Positions 54,834 through 63,983 of a DNA stretch of 64,000 bases are shown piece after piece; within the stretch, counting starts at the first letter, position 1, and every line of letters begins with the position of its first letter. The translations under genes were made by a program, and so were the position numbers. The stretch is from JAKAVN01 sp963734845. Its GTDB lineage: Bacteria > Desulfobacterota > Binatia > Binatales > Binataceae. The notes below the pieces were generated by a model. The model was not told the DNA's origin. It did not search any database and saw nothing but the letters and a program-made list of their open reading frames with translations. The DNA is taken from NCBI GenBank assembly GCA_963734845.1, contig CAVTIS010000006.1, positions 124,001 through 188,000 of the forward strand, in the 5' to 3' direction.

Positions 54834-55997
54834 CTAGCGCAGCGGACGGTAGAACGCGCGGATATCCTCGACCAGCTTAGCCGGCTCTTCCATCGGGGCA
54901 AAGTGGCCGCCAGAGTTGAACACCGTCCAGCGCTTGAGATTGTAGTAACTCTCGGCCCAGCGCCGCGGCATCATGATGATCTCCTTGAGGAATATCGCGG
55001 CGGCGGTCGGCGCCTCGACTACTGGATGACGATCGTGCGAGGGCTTCCACGGATTGTGGATCGCCTCGTAATAGTATCGCGCCGAAGTTCCGTAACTCTG
55101 GGTCGCCCAGTAAAGCGTCATCGTGGTGAGCAACTCATCTCGGGCGAAGCGGCTCTCGACGTCGCCGTTACAATCGCTCCACGCGCGCCGCTTCTCTAGC
55201 AGCCATGAACAGAGGCCGGCCGGCGAGTCGTTGAGTCCGAAGGCGATCGTCTGCGGACGCGTGAGCTGAATCGCCGAGTAGCCGCTGCCGTCGCCGAAAA
55301 ACTTCATCGTCCGCTCATGCCATCCTTCCTCGCCCGGTCCGTATAGCGAACGATCGGGCATCCCGCCCAGAAACGCGGTCAGTGGCACCAGCAGATGGAT
55401 ATGAACGCCGTACAAAAGCTCGGCATATTTGTGTCCGAGCTGGGCGGAAACCAGAGCGCCCCAATCGCCGCCCTGCGCGGCGAACTTTTTGTATCCCAGG
55501 ACGTCGCGCATCAGGGCGACCCACAGATCCGCCGTGCGCCAGTAGTTTATTCCGGTGACCGTAAGCGGCGTCGAAAATCCGTAACCTGGGAGCGACGGCA
55601 CTATGACGTCGAAGGCGTCGGCCGGGTCGCCGCCGAAGGCGGCCGGATCGGCGAGCGGGCGGGTCACCTTGTGAAAATCGTAGAACGTCCACGGCCATCC
55701 GTGGCTCATGACGATCGGAATCGGGTGCGGCCCCTTCCCGGGTTCGTGGATGAAGTGGATCGGGATACCCTCGATGCGGGTGGTGTAATGATGGAAGGCG
55801 TTGATCTCGCGCTCGGCGCGGCGCCAGTCGTAGCCGTCGATCCAGTACTCGACCAGGCGCTTTAAGTACTCGAGGTTGGTGCCGTACTGCCATCCGTCAT
55901 TGGCGAAGTCGGCGGCGAAGCGCGTGCGCTTGAGCCGCTCTTTCAGATCGCGCAGCGTCTCGTCCGGGATCGCAACGGTAAAAGGCTCTTTCGCCAT
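54834..55997 (-). CDS. epoxide hydrolase (EHN-type alpha/beta hydrolase)
   Basis: A 387-residue protein. The N-terminal EHN segment (about 1-110) includes LVEYWIDGYDWRRAEREIN. The alpha/beta hydrolase core has the HGWPWTF oxyanion motif (near 96), the nucleophile Asp in QGGDWGALV (near 179) and the catalytic His in NSGGHFAPMEEP near the end. The length and EHN domain match microsomal-type epoxide hydrolases of bacteria, which open epoxides to diols. AAGGAG lies 8 bases before the ATG. It is divergent from the MaoC-like gene. Confidence 0.9.
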   Translation of the reverse strand: MAKEPFTVAIPDETLRDLKERLKRTRFAADFANDGWQYGTNLEYLKRLVEYWIDGYDWRRAEREINAFHHYTTRIEGIPIHFIHEPGKGPHPIPIVMSHGWPWTFYDFHKVTRPLADPAAFGGDPADAFDVIVPSLPGYGFSTPLTVTGINYWRTADLWVALMRDVLGYKKFAAQGGDWGALVSAQLGHKYAELLYGVHIHLLVPLTAFLGGMPDRSLYGPGEEGWHERTMKFFGDGSGYSAIQLTRPQTIAFGLNDSPAGLCSWLLEKRRAWSDCNGDVESRFARDELLTTMTLYWATQSYGTSARYYYEAIHNPWKPSHDRHPVVEAPTAAAIFLKEIIMMPRRWAESYYNLKRWTVFNSGGHFAPMEEPAKLVEDIRAFYRPLR

Positions 55998-56184
55998 GGC
56001 GTCGGCTCCTTGCTCAGGTCAGCGCGGATGTTATCGCCGGCCACACGGTCGAGGCAACCGACGCGATGCCGCGTGCTGCCGGGTTGAGCGACGTTTGAGC
56101 AATCGCACGAAGATCGGCGAAGATGTGCACGACCAGCGTGCAGAATAATAAGATGGGCGGAGCTATAAGAGGAGTCACTCGTTC

Positions 56185-57321
56185 ATGGCCGAACCTCAGC
56201 AACGTTTTTCGTTGATCAACGACAAAAACCTCGCCGACCTACGCAAATTGGTCGGCGTGCCGATCGAAGATTCGCTCGAGCCATGGTGCTACGAAGCGAC
56301 GCGCGACAACATCCGCCACTGGGCCCATGGTATCGGCGACGACAATCCGCTGTGGTGCGAGCCGGACTACGCGGCGAAAGCTAACGGACGCGCCGCCGCG
56401 CCGCCGTCGTTCATCTTCGCGCTCAACCGCTCGTTCAGCGGCTACGTGGGCGGCCTGCCGGGCGTGCACGCGATGTTCGCCGGCATCGACGTAGTTTGGC
56501 ATCGCCCGATGCTGCTCGGCGACCAGTTCACGACCAAGGCGTGGCTCAAGGAGTTGGTCGAACATGAGACCCGTTTCGCCGGCCGCGCGATCCAGCAGAT
56601 CTATCGCTGCGAGTTTTACAATCAGCGCAGCCAGTTGGTCGCCGAAGGCGATAGCTGGTGTTTTCGTACCGAGCGCGACACCGCCCGCGAGCGCGGCACC
56701 AAGTACGACGAGGTCAAAAAGAAGGAGCCGGTCCATTATTCGCGCGACGACCTGACGAAGATTTTCGCGCTCTACGAAGCCGAAGAAATTCGCGGCGCCA
56801 ATCCGCGCTACATCGAGGACGTGAAGGTCGGCGACAAATTACAGACGATGGCGAAGGGGCCGATGACGGTCACCGGGTTCATCGCTTTCGCGCAGGGATG
56901 GGGCGGCCTTTATATCCGCGCCAACAAGCTCGCGTGGAAGCAACTGCGCAAGCATCCCGGCGTCGGCATCCCCAACAAGTTCGGCATCCCCGACGTTCCC
57001 GAGCGAGTGCACTGGGAGGACGACCTCGCAACGCTGGTCGGAACGCCGGCGGCGTACGACTACGGACCGGAGCGATGCTCCTGGATGTCGCATCAGTTGA
57101 CCAACTGGATGGGCGACGCCGGATTTCTGCGCCACCTGTCGGTCGAGATACGCCGCCACAACCCAGTCGGCGATACGCTCTACATCAACGGAGAGGTGAC
57201 ACGGACTTTCATGGAAGACGGCGCGCACTTTGCCGAAGTCGCGCAGACCGCGACCAACCAGGACGGCGAATTGTCGGTGCGCGCCAAGGGCATCGTGCGC
57301 CTGCCCTCGCGATCGAAATAG
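56185..57321 (+). CDS. MaoC-like double hot-dog hydratase/dehydratase
   Basis: A 378-residue protein with two hot-dog folds. The N-terminal one (about 25-165) fits MaoC_dehydrat_N: HWAHGIGDDNPLWCEPDYA, then APPSFIFALN. The C-terminal one (about 215-372) is more diverged and includes the segment HNPVGDTLYINGEVTRTF. Such proteins hydrate enoyl-CoA or related acyl thioesters. GAGGAG lies 10 bases before the ATG. It probably works in beta-oxidation-like degradation together with the fused ETF further downstream, but that is inference. Confidence 0.85.
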   Translation: MAEPQQRFSLINDKNLADLRKLVGVPIEDSLEPWCYEATRDNIRHWAHGIGDDNPLWCEPDYAAKANGRAAAPPSFIFALNRSFSGYVGGLPGVHAMFAGIDVVWHRPMLLGDQFTTKAWLKELVEHETRFAGRAIQQIYRCEFYNQRSQLVAEGDSWCFRTERDTARERGTKYDEVKKKEPVHYSRDDLTKIFALYEAEEIRGANPRYIEDVKVGDKLQTMAKGPMTVTGFIAFAQGWGGLYIRANKLAWKQLRKHPGVGIPNKFGIPDVPERVHWEDDLATLVGTPAAYDYGPERCSWMSHQLTNWMGDAGFLRHLSVEIRRHNPVGDTLYINGEVTRTFMEDGAHFAEVAQTATNQDGELSVRAKGIVRLPSRSK

Positions 57322-57333
57322 CGCGGCACAAAA

Positions 57334-58254
57334 ATGGGGACGTGGGGAACCGGACTTTATTCGGGCGACCTTGCGATGGATCTGCGGAGCACGATCGCTG
57401 CGGTCGCCCGGTTGCCGTTCGAAGGTGACCGACTGGCCGAGATTCTGTGCGAGACCGAGCCGGGCGTCGTAGACAATCCCGACGACGAAGAACACACGGT
57501 CTTCTGGCTGGTGGTCGCCGACCAGTTCGCCCGCCGTGCGATCGGCTGCACTCGTGTTCGTGAAAAGGCGCTGGCGATTATCGACGACGGCAGCGACCTC
57601 GCGATGCATGCGAAGCGCGGGATGAGTTCGGCGGATCTCAGGAAGCGGCAGAAGATGCTGGCGGAGGTGCGCGAGCGCCTGACTGCTGCAGTTGCTGACC
57701 GCGTCAGGCCGCGGCCGGTGCTGAAGCGGCCGCAAACGTTTTTGATGGACGTCGGAGACTGCCTAGTCTATCCGACTTCGGGAAAGGACTGCGTCAACAG
57801 CTATTACGCATCGAAAGACAAAATTCCCAACTGGAAGCACGACGGCTGGGGCGCGACGATCGTGGTCGATCGCGGCCGCGCGTTCGACTTCCTGACCTGG
57901 TACACGCCGCTTACGATTCCCGAGGCGACAACGGAGAAACCCGATTTCGCGATGCTGCGTTCACTCACATCGTGGGTCCTGAAAAGGCCGGGGACCTGCT
58001 CGCCGGTTCATTTCAAGCGGCTTGAATTGGAGAAAGTCGGCGCACTCACGATCGATCCAATCAAACTTACGCGCGCTTTTCCCTCGATGAAGCCCGGAAC
58101 CTCAGCAGCGATCAACGATATATCGATCGCGAACTCGCTGGGCTTCCCGCCGGCGGCCGCAGTGGTTCCGATGACGCTCGGTGAGCCGGCGAAGTCGATC
58201 TACGGCGGCTCCTTTTTCATGATCCCGCGCCTGGACGATATTCTTTCCGACTGA
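57334..58254 (+). CDS. DUF4259-like N-terminal protein of unknown function
   Basis: A 306-residue protein. MGTWGTGLYSGDLAMDLR is very like the start of DUF4259 proteins (MGxWGxGxFxDDxAxD). The first 120 residues are mainly helical. The remaining 185 residues (from LKRPQTFLMDVGDCLVYPTSG) form an unrelated beta-rich domain that I do not recognise. No signal peptide or TM is visible. It follows the MaoC-like gene by 12 bases with no clear Shine-Dalgarno, so it may be translated by coupling. Confidence 0.65.
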   Translation: MGTWGTGLYSGDLAMDLRSTIAAVARLPFEGDRLAEILCETEPGVVDNPDDEEHTVFWLVVADQFARRAIGCTRVREKALAIIDDGSDLAMHAKRGMSSADLRKRQKMLAEVRERLTAAVADRVRPRPVLKRPQTFLMDVGDCLVYPTSGKDCVNSYYASKDKIPNWKHDGWGATIVVDRGRAFDFLTWYTPLTIPEATTEKPDFAMLRSLTSWVLKRPGTCSPVHFKRLELEKVGALTIDPIKLTRAFPSMKPGTSAAINDISIANSLGFPPAAAVVPMTLGEPAKSIYGGSFFMIPRLDDILSD

Positions 58255-58260
58255 TCGCCT

Positions 58261-58563
58261 TTATTTCTTCATCCGCGGGTCGGTGGCGGACACGCACATC
58301 GCGTTGCGCGAGCTTTCCCACAGCGCCTTATCGCGCGCGTTGTTGTCCGGACCGGCCTTGACTGCGTCGTCAAAGTCGTTGTGCCGCTGCGCTTCACATT
58401 TTTCCCGGGTCTCGTAAGAGCCGAAGTTGGTCCACGCCGTGAGTGGCGCGTTGACGTAGGCGCGGGTCGAGAGAAGCTTGTGCTTGGAGTTGTAGTTTTC
58501 GTACATCGGCGGAGCGACCAGGTACCACCCCGCCAGAAGTATCGCTGTACAAGAATGTTTCAT
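58261..58563 (-). CDS. small exported protein of unknown function
   Basis: About 100 residues. From the ATG at 58563 the protein starts MKHSCTAILLAGWYLVAPPM, a short hydrophobic signal-like stretch. The rest is polar, with two Cys (ETREKCEAQRH and RNAMCVSA) that could form a disulfide. The open frame starts at 58599 and would overlap btuD. It is on the same strand as the btu genes and directly downstream, but it may be unrelated. Confidence 0.55.
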   Translation of the reverse strand: MKHSCTAILLAGWYLVAPPMYENYNSKHKLLSTRAYVNAPLTAWTNFGSYETREKCEAQRHNDFDDAVKAGPDNNARDKALWESSRNAMCVSATDPRMKK

Positions 58564-58595
58564 TCTTTCACGTCGCATCGATACTCGCAGCGTAT

Positions 58596-59453
58596 TCATC
58601 GGCGCGAGGGCGCGGCGTTCGCGCCGGGCAGCACTGCGATCGCGCCGGTGGCCGGATTGCGCCCGACGTAGACTTCAGTCTCGTAGACCTCGCGCAGTTT
58701 ATCTTCGGTCAGGACTTCCTCGGGCGCGCCCCAGCCCATCGCGATTCCGTCTTTGAGCAACAGCACGCGATTGGCGTAGAGCGCCGCCGCGTTGAGATCG
58801 TGCAGCGTCGCGACCACGGCGAGACCGTGCTCGGCCCGCAACTCGCCGAAGCGCGCGAAGATCTCGGCGACGTGGCGCAGATCCAGATGAGCGGTGGGCT
58901 CGTCGAGCAGCGCCACCCGCGGCTCCTGCGCGAGCGCACGCGCGAGGAACACCCGCTTGCGCTCGCCGCCCGAAAGTTCCTGGATCGGGCGCGTGGCAAG
59001 CGCGAGCAGGCCGAAGCGCTCGAGCGCCTCGCGCGCCAGCGCCAGGTCGCCGCGACTTTCGAAATGAAACGATCCGAGATGCGGCGCGCGGCCCATCAGC
59101 ACCACCTCGAGCACGGTGAACGAGAAGGCGACCGAATTCTCCTGCCCGACAAAGGCCAGTCGGCGCGCGAGGGCGCGCCGATCGAATGAGGCAAGCGGCG
59201 CACCGAGCAGTTCGACCGCGCCCTGCCATGGATCGAGCGAGCCGCCGAGCAGCCGCAGCAGCGTCGACTTGCCCGCGCCGTTGGGCCCGACGATTGCGAG
59301 CATCTCACCCGCCTCGACTTCCAAAGACACGCCATGCAGCACCGCGCGCTCGCCATAGCCGCCCACCAGATGCGCGGCGCGGAGCGCGGGCCGCCCCGCG
59401 CCGGCACTGGAAGAGTGCGATGCGATTCGGGGCGTGTCTTCAGCGCTGGCCAT
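58596..59453 (-). CDS. btuD: ABC transporter ATP-binding protein (BtuD/FecE type)
   Basis: About 285 residues. Walker A is GPNGAGKST, the Q-loop is VGQENSVAF, the signature is ELSGGERKRVFLARALAQ, Walker B is VALLDEPTAHLD and the H-loop His is in VATLHDLN. The order matches ATPases for cobalamin or iron-chelate importers (FecCD-type partners). The ATG at 59453 has AGGA about 9 bases upstream; the TTG at 59462 is a weaker alternative. It starts 17 bases after the permease gene and is the third gene of btuF-btuC-btuD. Confidence 0.9.
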   Translation of the reverse strand: MASAEDTPRIASHSSSAGAGRPALRAAHLVGGYGERAVLHGVSLEVEAGEMLAIVGPNGAGKSTLLRLLGGSLDPWQGAVELLGAPLASFDRRALARRLAFVGQENSVAFSFTVLEVVLMGRAPHLGSFHFESRGDLALAREALERFGLLALATRPIQELSGGERKRVFLARALAQEPRVALLDEPTAHLDLRHVAEIFARFGELRAEHGLAVVATLHDLNAAALYANRVLLLKDGIAMGWGAPEEVLTEDKLREVYETEVYVGRNPATGAIAVLPGANAAPSRR

Positions 59454-59469
59454 CGAACGCAATCCTAGA

Positions 59470-60570
59470 TTAGAGCGCCAGGGGACCGCGGCCCTCGCGG
59501 CGCAGCATATAGATGAAGAACGGTCCGCCGCATAGCGCGGTTATCGCGCCGACTGGCAATTCAGTCGGTGAGATCGCGACTCGCGCGACCAGGTCGGCAA
59601 GCACCAGGAACGCCGCGCCGCCCAGGAACGACGCCGGCAAAAGCAGGCGATGGTCGGCGCCGAAAGCGAGGCGCAGAACATGCGGCACGATCAAGCCGAC
59701 GAACGAGATGATGCCGCTTACAGAGACCGCCGCCGCGATCATCACCGAGGTCGCGACGAAAATCAGCCGGCGCATCGGATCGACGTCCACCCCAAGTTCG
59801 GCTGCCGCCTCGTCGCCGAGGCTCAGCAGATTCAAGTCGCGCGCATGCGCCATCAGCACCGCGAACCCCGCGAGGCCCAGCACGCTGACCATCGCGACCT
59901 CGCCGTAGGTCGGCGCCTCAAGGCTCCCCATAAGCCAGAACACGATGTCGTGGACATAGTAATAGTTGACCACGCTGTTGAGCAGCATGATCGCGGCGCC
60001 CCAGATCGAGTTGAAGATCACGCCGACCAGCAGCAGCGTGAACGGCTCGAGCCGCCCGTCAACCACCGCCAATCTGTAAACCACCACGGTCGAGAGCAGC
60101 GCCGCGCCGAAGGCGCATAGCGGCACTGTCGCCACCGCGCCCGTGCGGCCGGCAACGAATACGAGGGCGACGATCGCTCCGAAGGCGCCGCCGCCCGAGA
60201 TACCGAGGATGCCGCCCTCGGCGAGCGGATTGCGCACCAGCGCCTGCAGAGCTGCGCCGACCGCGGCCAGTGCCGCGCCGACCGCCGCGCCCATCAGTAC
60301 GCGGGGCAGGCGCGCGCTGAAAAAGATCGCGTGGTCGGGACTAAGCGGCTCGGCAATCGCGCGCACCAGGCTGATGTGGACGCTGCCAAAGGCGGCCGCG
60401 ACGATCGCGCTCAGCAGCACCAGGAGCGACATAGCGCCGAGCGTCAGCGCCATCCGCGCGTGGGTCAGATGCGCGCCGGAGAAATCTTCCAGGATGGCCG
60501 GCGCCAGCGCCGCGCGATCGGCACTCGGGTCGATGGGCCGCGCGGATATTCCGGCCGGATCATTCATCAT
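59470..60570 (-). CDS. btuC: ABC transporter permease (BtuC/FecCD type)
   Basis: A 366-residue permease with about ten hydrophobic segments. Typical FecCD features are FSARLPRVLMGAAVGAALAAVGAALQALVRNPLAEGGILGISGGGAFGA and, near the C-terminus, GIISFVGLIVPHVLRL with GADHRLLLPAS. It forms the inner-membrane pore of a vitamin B12 or iron-siderophore importer. Its start overlaps the binding-protein gene by four bases. The N-terminal 40 residues are polar. Confidence 0.92.
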   Translation of the reverse strand: MMNDPAGISARPIDPSADRAALAPAILEDFSGAHLTHARMALTLGAMSLLVLLSAIVAAAFGSVHISLVRAIAEPLSPDHAIFFSARLPRVLMGAAVGAALAAVGAALQALVRNPLAEGGILGISGGGAFGAIVALVFVAGRTGAVATVPLCAFGAALLSTVVVYRLAVVDGRLEPFTLLLVGVIFNSIWGAAIMLLNSVVNYYYVHDIVFWLMGSLEAPTYGEVAMVSVLGLAGFAVLMAHARDLNLLSLGDEAAAELGVDVDPMRRLIFVATSVMIAAAVSVSGIISFVGLIVPHVLRLAFGADHRLLLPASFLGGAAFLVLADLVARVAISPTELPVGAITALCGGPFFIYMLRREGRGPLAL

Positions 60571-61436
60571 CGCGCGGCGCCTTGGCTGTCGGACAGCGCG
60601 GTAAAAGCTTCCGGATGAATTCGCCGCGCCAAGATCTCCAGCGACTGCCAGACGCGCGGCCCAGGATGAAGCATCGGGTCCTGAGGGTAGCCGAAAACGC
60701 GATGGTCGCGGACGGCCGGGATAATCGGATAGCGCGCCCAGAAACCGGCCGGCGTATTCGCGTCACTTCCCATCGCGCCATCGAGGATCACTTCGGGGCG
60801 CATCGCAATGATGTATTCGATACTAAGGCGCGGCCAACTCTGCGCCGAAAGGTCGGCGATATTGTCGGCGCCCGCCAGATGGAGCAGATCGTCGAGAAAA
60901 GTGCCGCGCCCCACCGCGACGATCGGCTCATGTCCCACCAGCATCACGACCGTGCGCGGCCTGGTGTGCGCAAGCCGGGCGCGGACGTCTTCAATATGAT
61001 CCTGGATCGTTGCGAGCAGGGTAACCGCCGCCTTTTGCTGACCGGTGCGCGCACCAATACGCGTGATGCTCTGCTCGATACCGGCGAGCGAGTCGTCGTC
61101 CACAGTGAGCGTCGGATAGCCCATCGCTTCGAGTGTGCGGACCTCGCGCCGGCTCGAGGAAAGTCCGGGCCCGATGATGAGGTCGGGGCGCAGCGCCGCG
61201 ATCGCCTCGACATTGGGCGTGAGGAAAGTGCCGACCTTGGGCAGGTGCGTCGCCGCCGGAGGATAATCGCAATACTGCGAGACGCCGACTACCGCGCCCC
61301 CCTCGCCCAACGCAAAGAGTGTTTCGGTCACCGCGGGCGCGAGCGACACGATGCGCGTCGGGGGTGCACTGGCCGCTGCATCGGCGCCGATCGACAGCGC
61401 GATTGCGAATAGCACGCCGAGCGCACGGCCCAGCAT
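60567..61436 (-). CDS. btuF: periplasmic cobalamin/corrinoid-type substrate-binding protein (BtuF-like)
   Basis: About 289 residues. A signal peptide (MLGRALGVLFAIALSIGADAAASA) precedes a helical-backbone binding protein fold: RIVSLAPAVTETLFALGEG, CDYPPAATHLPKVG and PRLSIEYIIAMRPEVI. The SLAPAVTE and CDYP motifs fit BtuF, so vitamin B12 is the likely substrate, although ferric chelates cannot be excluded. The ATG at 61436 is preferred for the signal peptide; the frame is open to 61490. It is the first gene of the importer operon and divergent from the ETF gene. I saw no cobalamin riboswitch upstream. Confidence 0.85.
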   Translation of the reverse strand: MLGRALGVLFAIALSIGADAAASAPPTRIVSLAPAVTETLFALGEGGAVVGVSQYCDYPPAATHLPKVGTFLTPNVEAIAALRPDLIIGPGLSSSRREVRTLEAMGYPTLTVDDDSLAGIEQSITRIGARTGQQKAAVTLLATIQDHIEDVRARLAHTRPRTVVMLVGHEPIVAVGRGTFLDDLLHLAGADNIADLSAQSWPRLSIEYIIAMRPEVILDGAMGSDANTPAGFWARYPIIPAVRDHRVFGYPQDPMLHPGPRVWQSLEILARRIHPEAFTALSDSQGAAR

Positions 61437-61643
61437 CGGGGCGAAGCGCGCCGCGGAGTTCGCGGCGAAGTATGCAGCACGGTCTTGCACCCTGCGAAAT
61501 TACCCGATCGCAGCCGTCGCCGTAAGCGGCACGCGCGTATGGCTGAGCTTGCCTTGCATCGGCGCGCCCGGCTCGGTTACGCTCGGACGCGCATCGCCAA
61601 CCGGCCCCGCTCGATCGTCGCAAAGCAAGGAGTAGCCAGCGCC

Positions 61644-63470
61644 GTGCTCAGGATCGCCGTCTGTATCAAGCAAATTCCCCTGGTCGAGGACGCCAACTTC
61701 GACCCGGTCACCAAGACCATCCGGCGCGATGGGGTCAACGTGATAAGCGCGTTCGATCTGCGCGCGATCTCGCTCGCGATGGAATTCAAGGGGACCATCG
61801 GCGCGCATGCGACGGTCGTCACGATGGGGCCGCCGCAAGCGCGCGCGGCGCTGACCGACGCACTGGCGATGGGCATGGATCGCGCGGTCCATCTCGAGGA
61901 TCGGGCGTTTGCGGGATCCGACACGCTGGCCACCGCGCGCACCCTCGGCAAGTGGCTCAAGCGCGAGAACTTCGATCTCATCATGCTGGGCAAGTACTCG
62001 CTCGACGCCGAGACCGGGCAGGTCGGTCCCGAAATAGCCGAATTGCTCGGTATCGCGCAAATAACCGGCGTGCGCAAGGTTCAGATAAAGGACCGCACTG
62101 TCGTGGCCGAGCGCGAAAGCGACGAGGGCTACGACGAAGTCGAATGCGCTCTTCCCGCGGTGCTGACCTGCGCCGAGCGCGTCGCACAGCCAATCCGGGT
62201 GAAAGCCGAAGCCGCCGAACAGGCCAGCGCGCGGCCGATCGAAACCGTGCGCGCGGCCACGCTCGATTCCGACCTGACGCACTTCGGCGCGGCCGGATCG
62301 CCGACCTGGGTGCAGGAAGTGCGCGCAGTACAGACGAGCCATCCAAAGTGCCGCATGATCGACGCTGCCAACCCCGAGGATGCGGCGCGCGAAGTGGTCG
62401 CGGCGCTAAGTGCGATGGGCGCGCTGCGGCGCGCCGACAAGATGCGCCGCCCGGTAAGCGCGGCCATACGCAAGCCGGCGCGCGGGCGTGATTTGTGGGT
62501 CGCATGCGAAACCGACCTTGCGGGCGCGGTCACACGGGGCAGCCTGGAATTGCTCTCGCACGGTGATGAACTGATAGCCCGGCTAGGCGGCGCGCTGGTG
62601 GCGATCGGTTTTCCCGCGGCGCTCGCGCGCCATGCGGAGTTGCTCGCGAGCTTCGGGGCCGACCACGTCGTGGTGCTCGACCATCCGGCGCTGGACGCTT
62701 ACACCCCCGAGGCTGCGGCCGAAGCGATGGCTCATCTGGTGCGCGAGCGAACGCCGTGGGGCCTGTTGCTGAGCGCGAGCGAGCGCGGGCGCGACTGGGG
62801 GCCGCGGCTCGCGGCGCGCTTGGGCCTGGGACTTACCGGCGACGCGATCGGCATCGAGTTCGACGACGAAGGGCGGATGGTCGCATTAAAACCGGCCTTC
62901 GGCGGTAACATCGTGGCGCCGATTTTGTCAAAAACCTTCCCGCAAATGGCTACGGTGCGCGCCGGTGTGCTTGAACTCGCCACCGCCAATAGCGTACGCG
63001 AAGCGGCGGTGGAGACGGTGCGCCCGCGGCTGGCAGCGGCATTGAGCCGGACGATCGCGACGCACTCGCTGCTCGACAATTCTATCGCGCCGCTCGACGG
63101 CGCGCACGTTGTGGTCGGTGTCGGCATGGGCGTGGGCGGTCCCGAGGGCGTCGCGGCGGCGAAGGACCTCGCGCGAGCGCTCGGCGCCGGGATGTGCGCG
63201 ACTCGTCGCGTGACGGACCAGGGATGGATGCCGCGGCAGTTGCAGGTCGGCCTGACCGGCAAGGCTATTGATCCGCAGCTGTACATCGCGATTGGAGTAC
63301 GCGGCGCTCCCAACCATACGGTGGGAATCAAACGCGCCGAAGTCGTGGTCGCGATCAACAACGACGCCGATGCGCCGATCTTTGAGCACGCGACATTGGG
63401 CCTGGTTTCCGACTGGTCCATGATTCTTCCCGCACTCGCAGCTGCATTTAAGCCTCAATCTTCGATCTGA
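61644..63470 (+). CDS. fused electron transfer flavoprotein (EtfB-EtfA)
   Basis: About 608 residues. The N-terminal ~250 residues are EtfB-like: LRIAVCIKQIPLVEDANFD, ALAMGMDRAVHL and the LMLGKYSLDAETGQVGPEIAELLG adenine-binding region. From about residue 265 an EtfA-like part begins and ends with the FAD-binding domain (DQGWMPRQLQVGLTGKAIDPQLYIAIGVRGAPNHTVGIK, VVAINNDADAPIFEHATLGLV). The two subunits are normally separate genes. The GTG at 61644 with AAGGAG 11 bases upstream fits the first strand; the longer frame from 61485 would overlap btuF. It accepts electrons from acyl-CoA or other flavin dehydrogenases. No ETF-quinone oxidoreductase gene follows. Confidence 0.88.
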   Translation: MLRIAVCIKQIPLVEDANFDPVTKTIRRDGVNVISAFDLRAISLAMEFKGTIGAHATVVTMGPPQARAALTDALAMGMDRAVHLEDRAFAGSDTLATARTLGKWLKRENFDLIMLGKYSLDAETGQVGPEIAELLGIAQITGVRKVQIKDRTVVAERESDEGYDEVECALPAVLTCAERVAQPIRVKAEAAEQASARPIETVRAATLDSDLTHFGAAGSPTWVQEVRAVQTSHPKCRMIDAANPEDAAREVVAALSAMGALRRADKMRRPVSAAIRKPARGRDLWVACETDLAGAVTRGSLELLSHGDELIARLGGALVAIGFPAALARHAELLASFGADHVVVLDHPALDAYTPEAAAEAMAHLVRERTPWGLLLSASERGRDWGPRLAARLGLGLTGDAIGIEFDDEGRMVALKPAFGGNIVAPILSKTFPQMATVRAGVLELATANSVREAAVETVRPRLAAALSRTIATHSLLDNSIAPLDGAHVVVGVGMGVGGPEGVAAAKDLARALGAGMCATRRVTDQGWMPRQLQVGLTGKAIDPQLYIAIGVRGAPNHTVGIKRAEVVVAINNDADAPIFEHATLGLVSDWSMILPALAAAFKPQSSI

Positions 63471-63481
63471 CTTCGATCTGA
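63460..63481. repeat. perfect 11-bp tandem duplication at the end of the ETF gene
   Basis: CTTCGATCTGA occurs twice (63460-63470, 63471-63481). The first copy contains the TGA stop codon of the ETF gene, so the stop is duplicated as well. Confidence 0.75.
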
Positions 63482-63983
63482 CATCACATACGGCTCGCTA
63501 GGGTCGTTCACGCCGCCGATTTGTATCTTTGGCGGCCGAATGACGCCGCACTAAGGGGGAAACTTGGTTTCTGCACCCTCGGAGTTGCGAGCTACGTTCC
63601 AAATAGCCGACTTGGATCTGCAGCGGTGCTTAACTACGCAAGGTCGTGAATTTAAAATTGGGGTGCTTTCATCGCATGGTATGGTTTTCAACTCAAACGT
63701 GAAGAGACACTCCTCTATTAGTCAATTTGAACGGTTTAAGAAGCTAAGAGTTAGGATTGACACACTTAAAGTGTATCTATATGCTCTGTAAGGTCGTAAG
63801 CCCGGCTTCGGGGTCACGGACTTTTAAATCTCGTTTCACCTATGCACCAATCATAATTGCAAGTCTGAAAGCCGTGGACCAAGCGCAGGCCTTTTCGGGG
63901 AGAATTTGAGAAATTATTTATAGCCGATTCCGCCAAAACGGCGGCATGAGGCGCAATCGTCGGGGTGGTTAGCGGGGGACATC
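63482..63983. other. lower-GC region with no confident gene
   Basis: About 500 bases, clearly lower in GC than the rest of the window from about 63560. It holds the short ORF at 63564-63791 and a CCGCC-AAAAC-GGCGG hairpin at 63930-63944. I found no tRNA, transposase or promoter pair that I would defend. Confidence 0.5.
63564..63791 (+). CDS. possible small protein (weak)
   Basis: A 75-residue ORF starting with TTG at 63564, with AAGGGGG 4 bases upstream. The sequence shows no recognised family. The second half is basic (FERFKKLRVRIDTLKVYLY). Base composition differs from the neighbouring genes. It may be a remnant or not a gene. Confidence 0.25.
   Translation: MVSAPSELRATFQIADLDLQRCLTTQGREFKIGVLSSHGMVFNSNVKRHSSISQFERFKKLRVRIDTLKVYLYAL

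Noticed and set aside
61437..61643. A cobalamin riboswitch upstream of btuF
   Set aside because: I looked for a B12-box-like core between btuF and the ETF gene and saw none. The space is also short.
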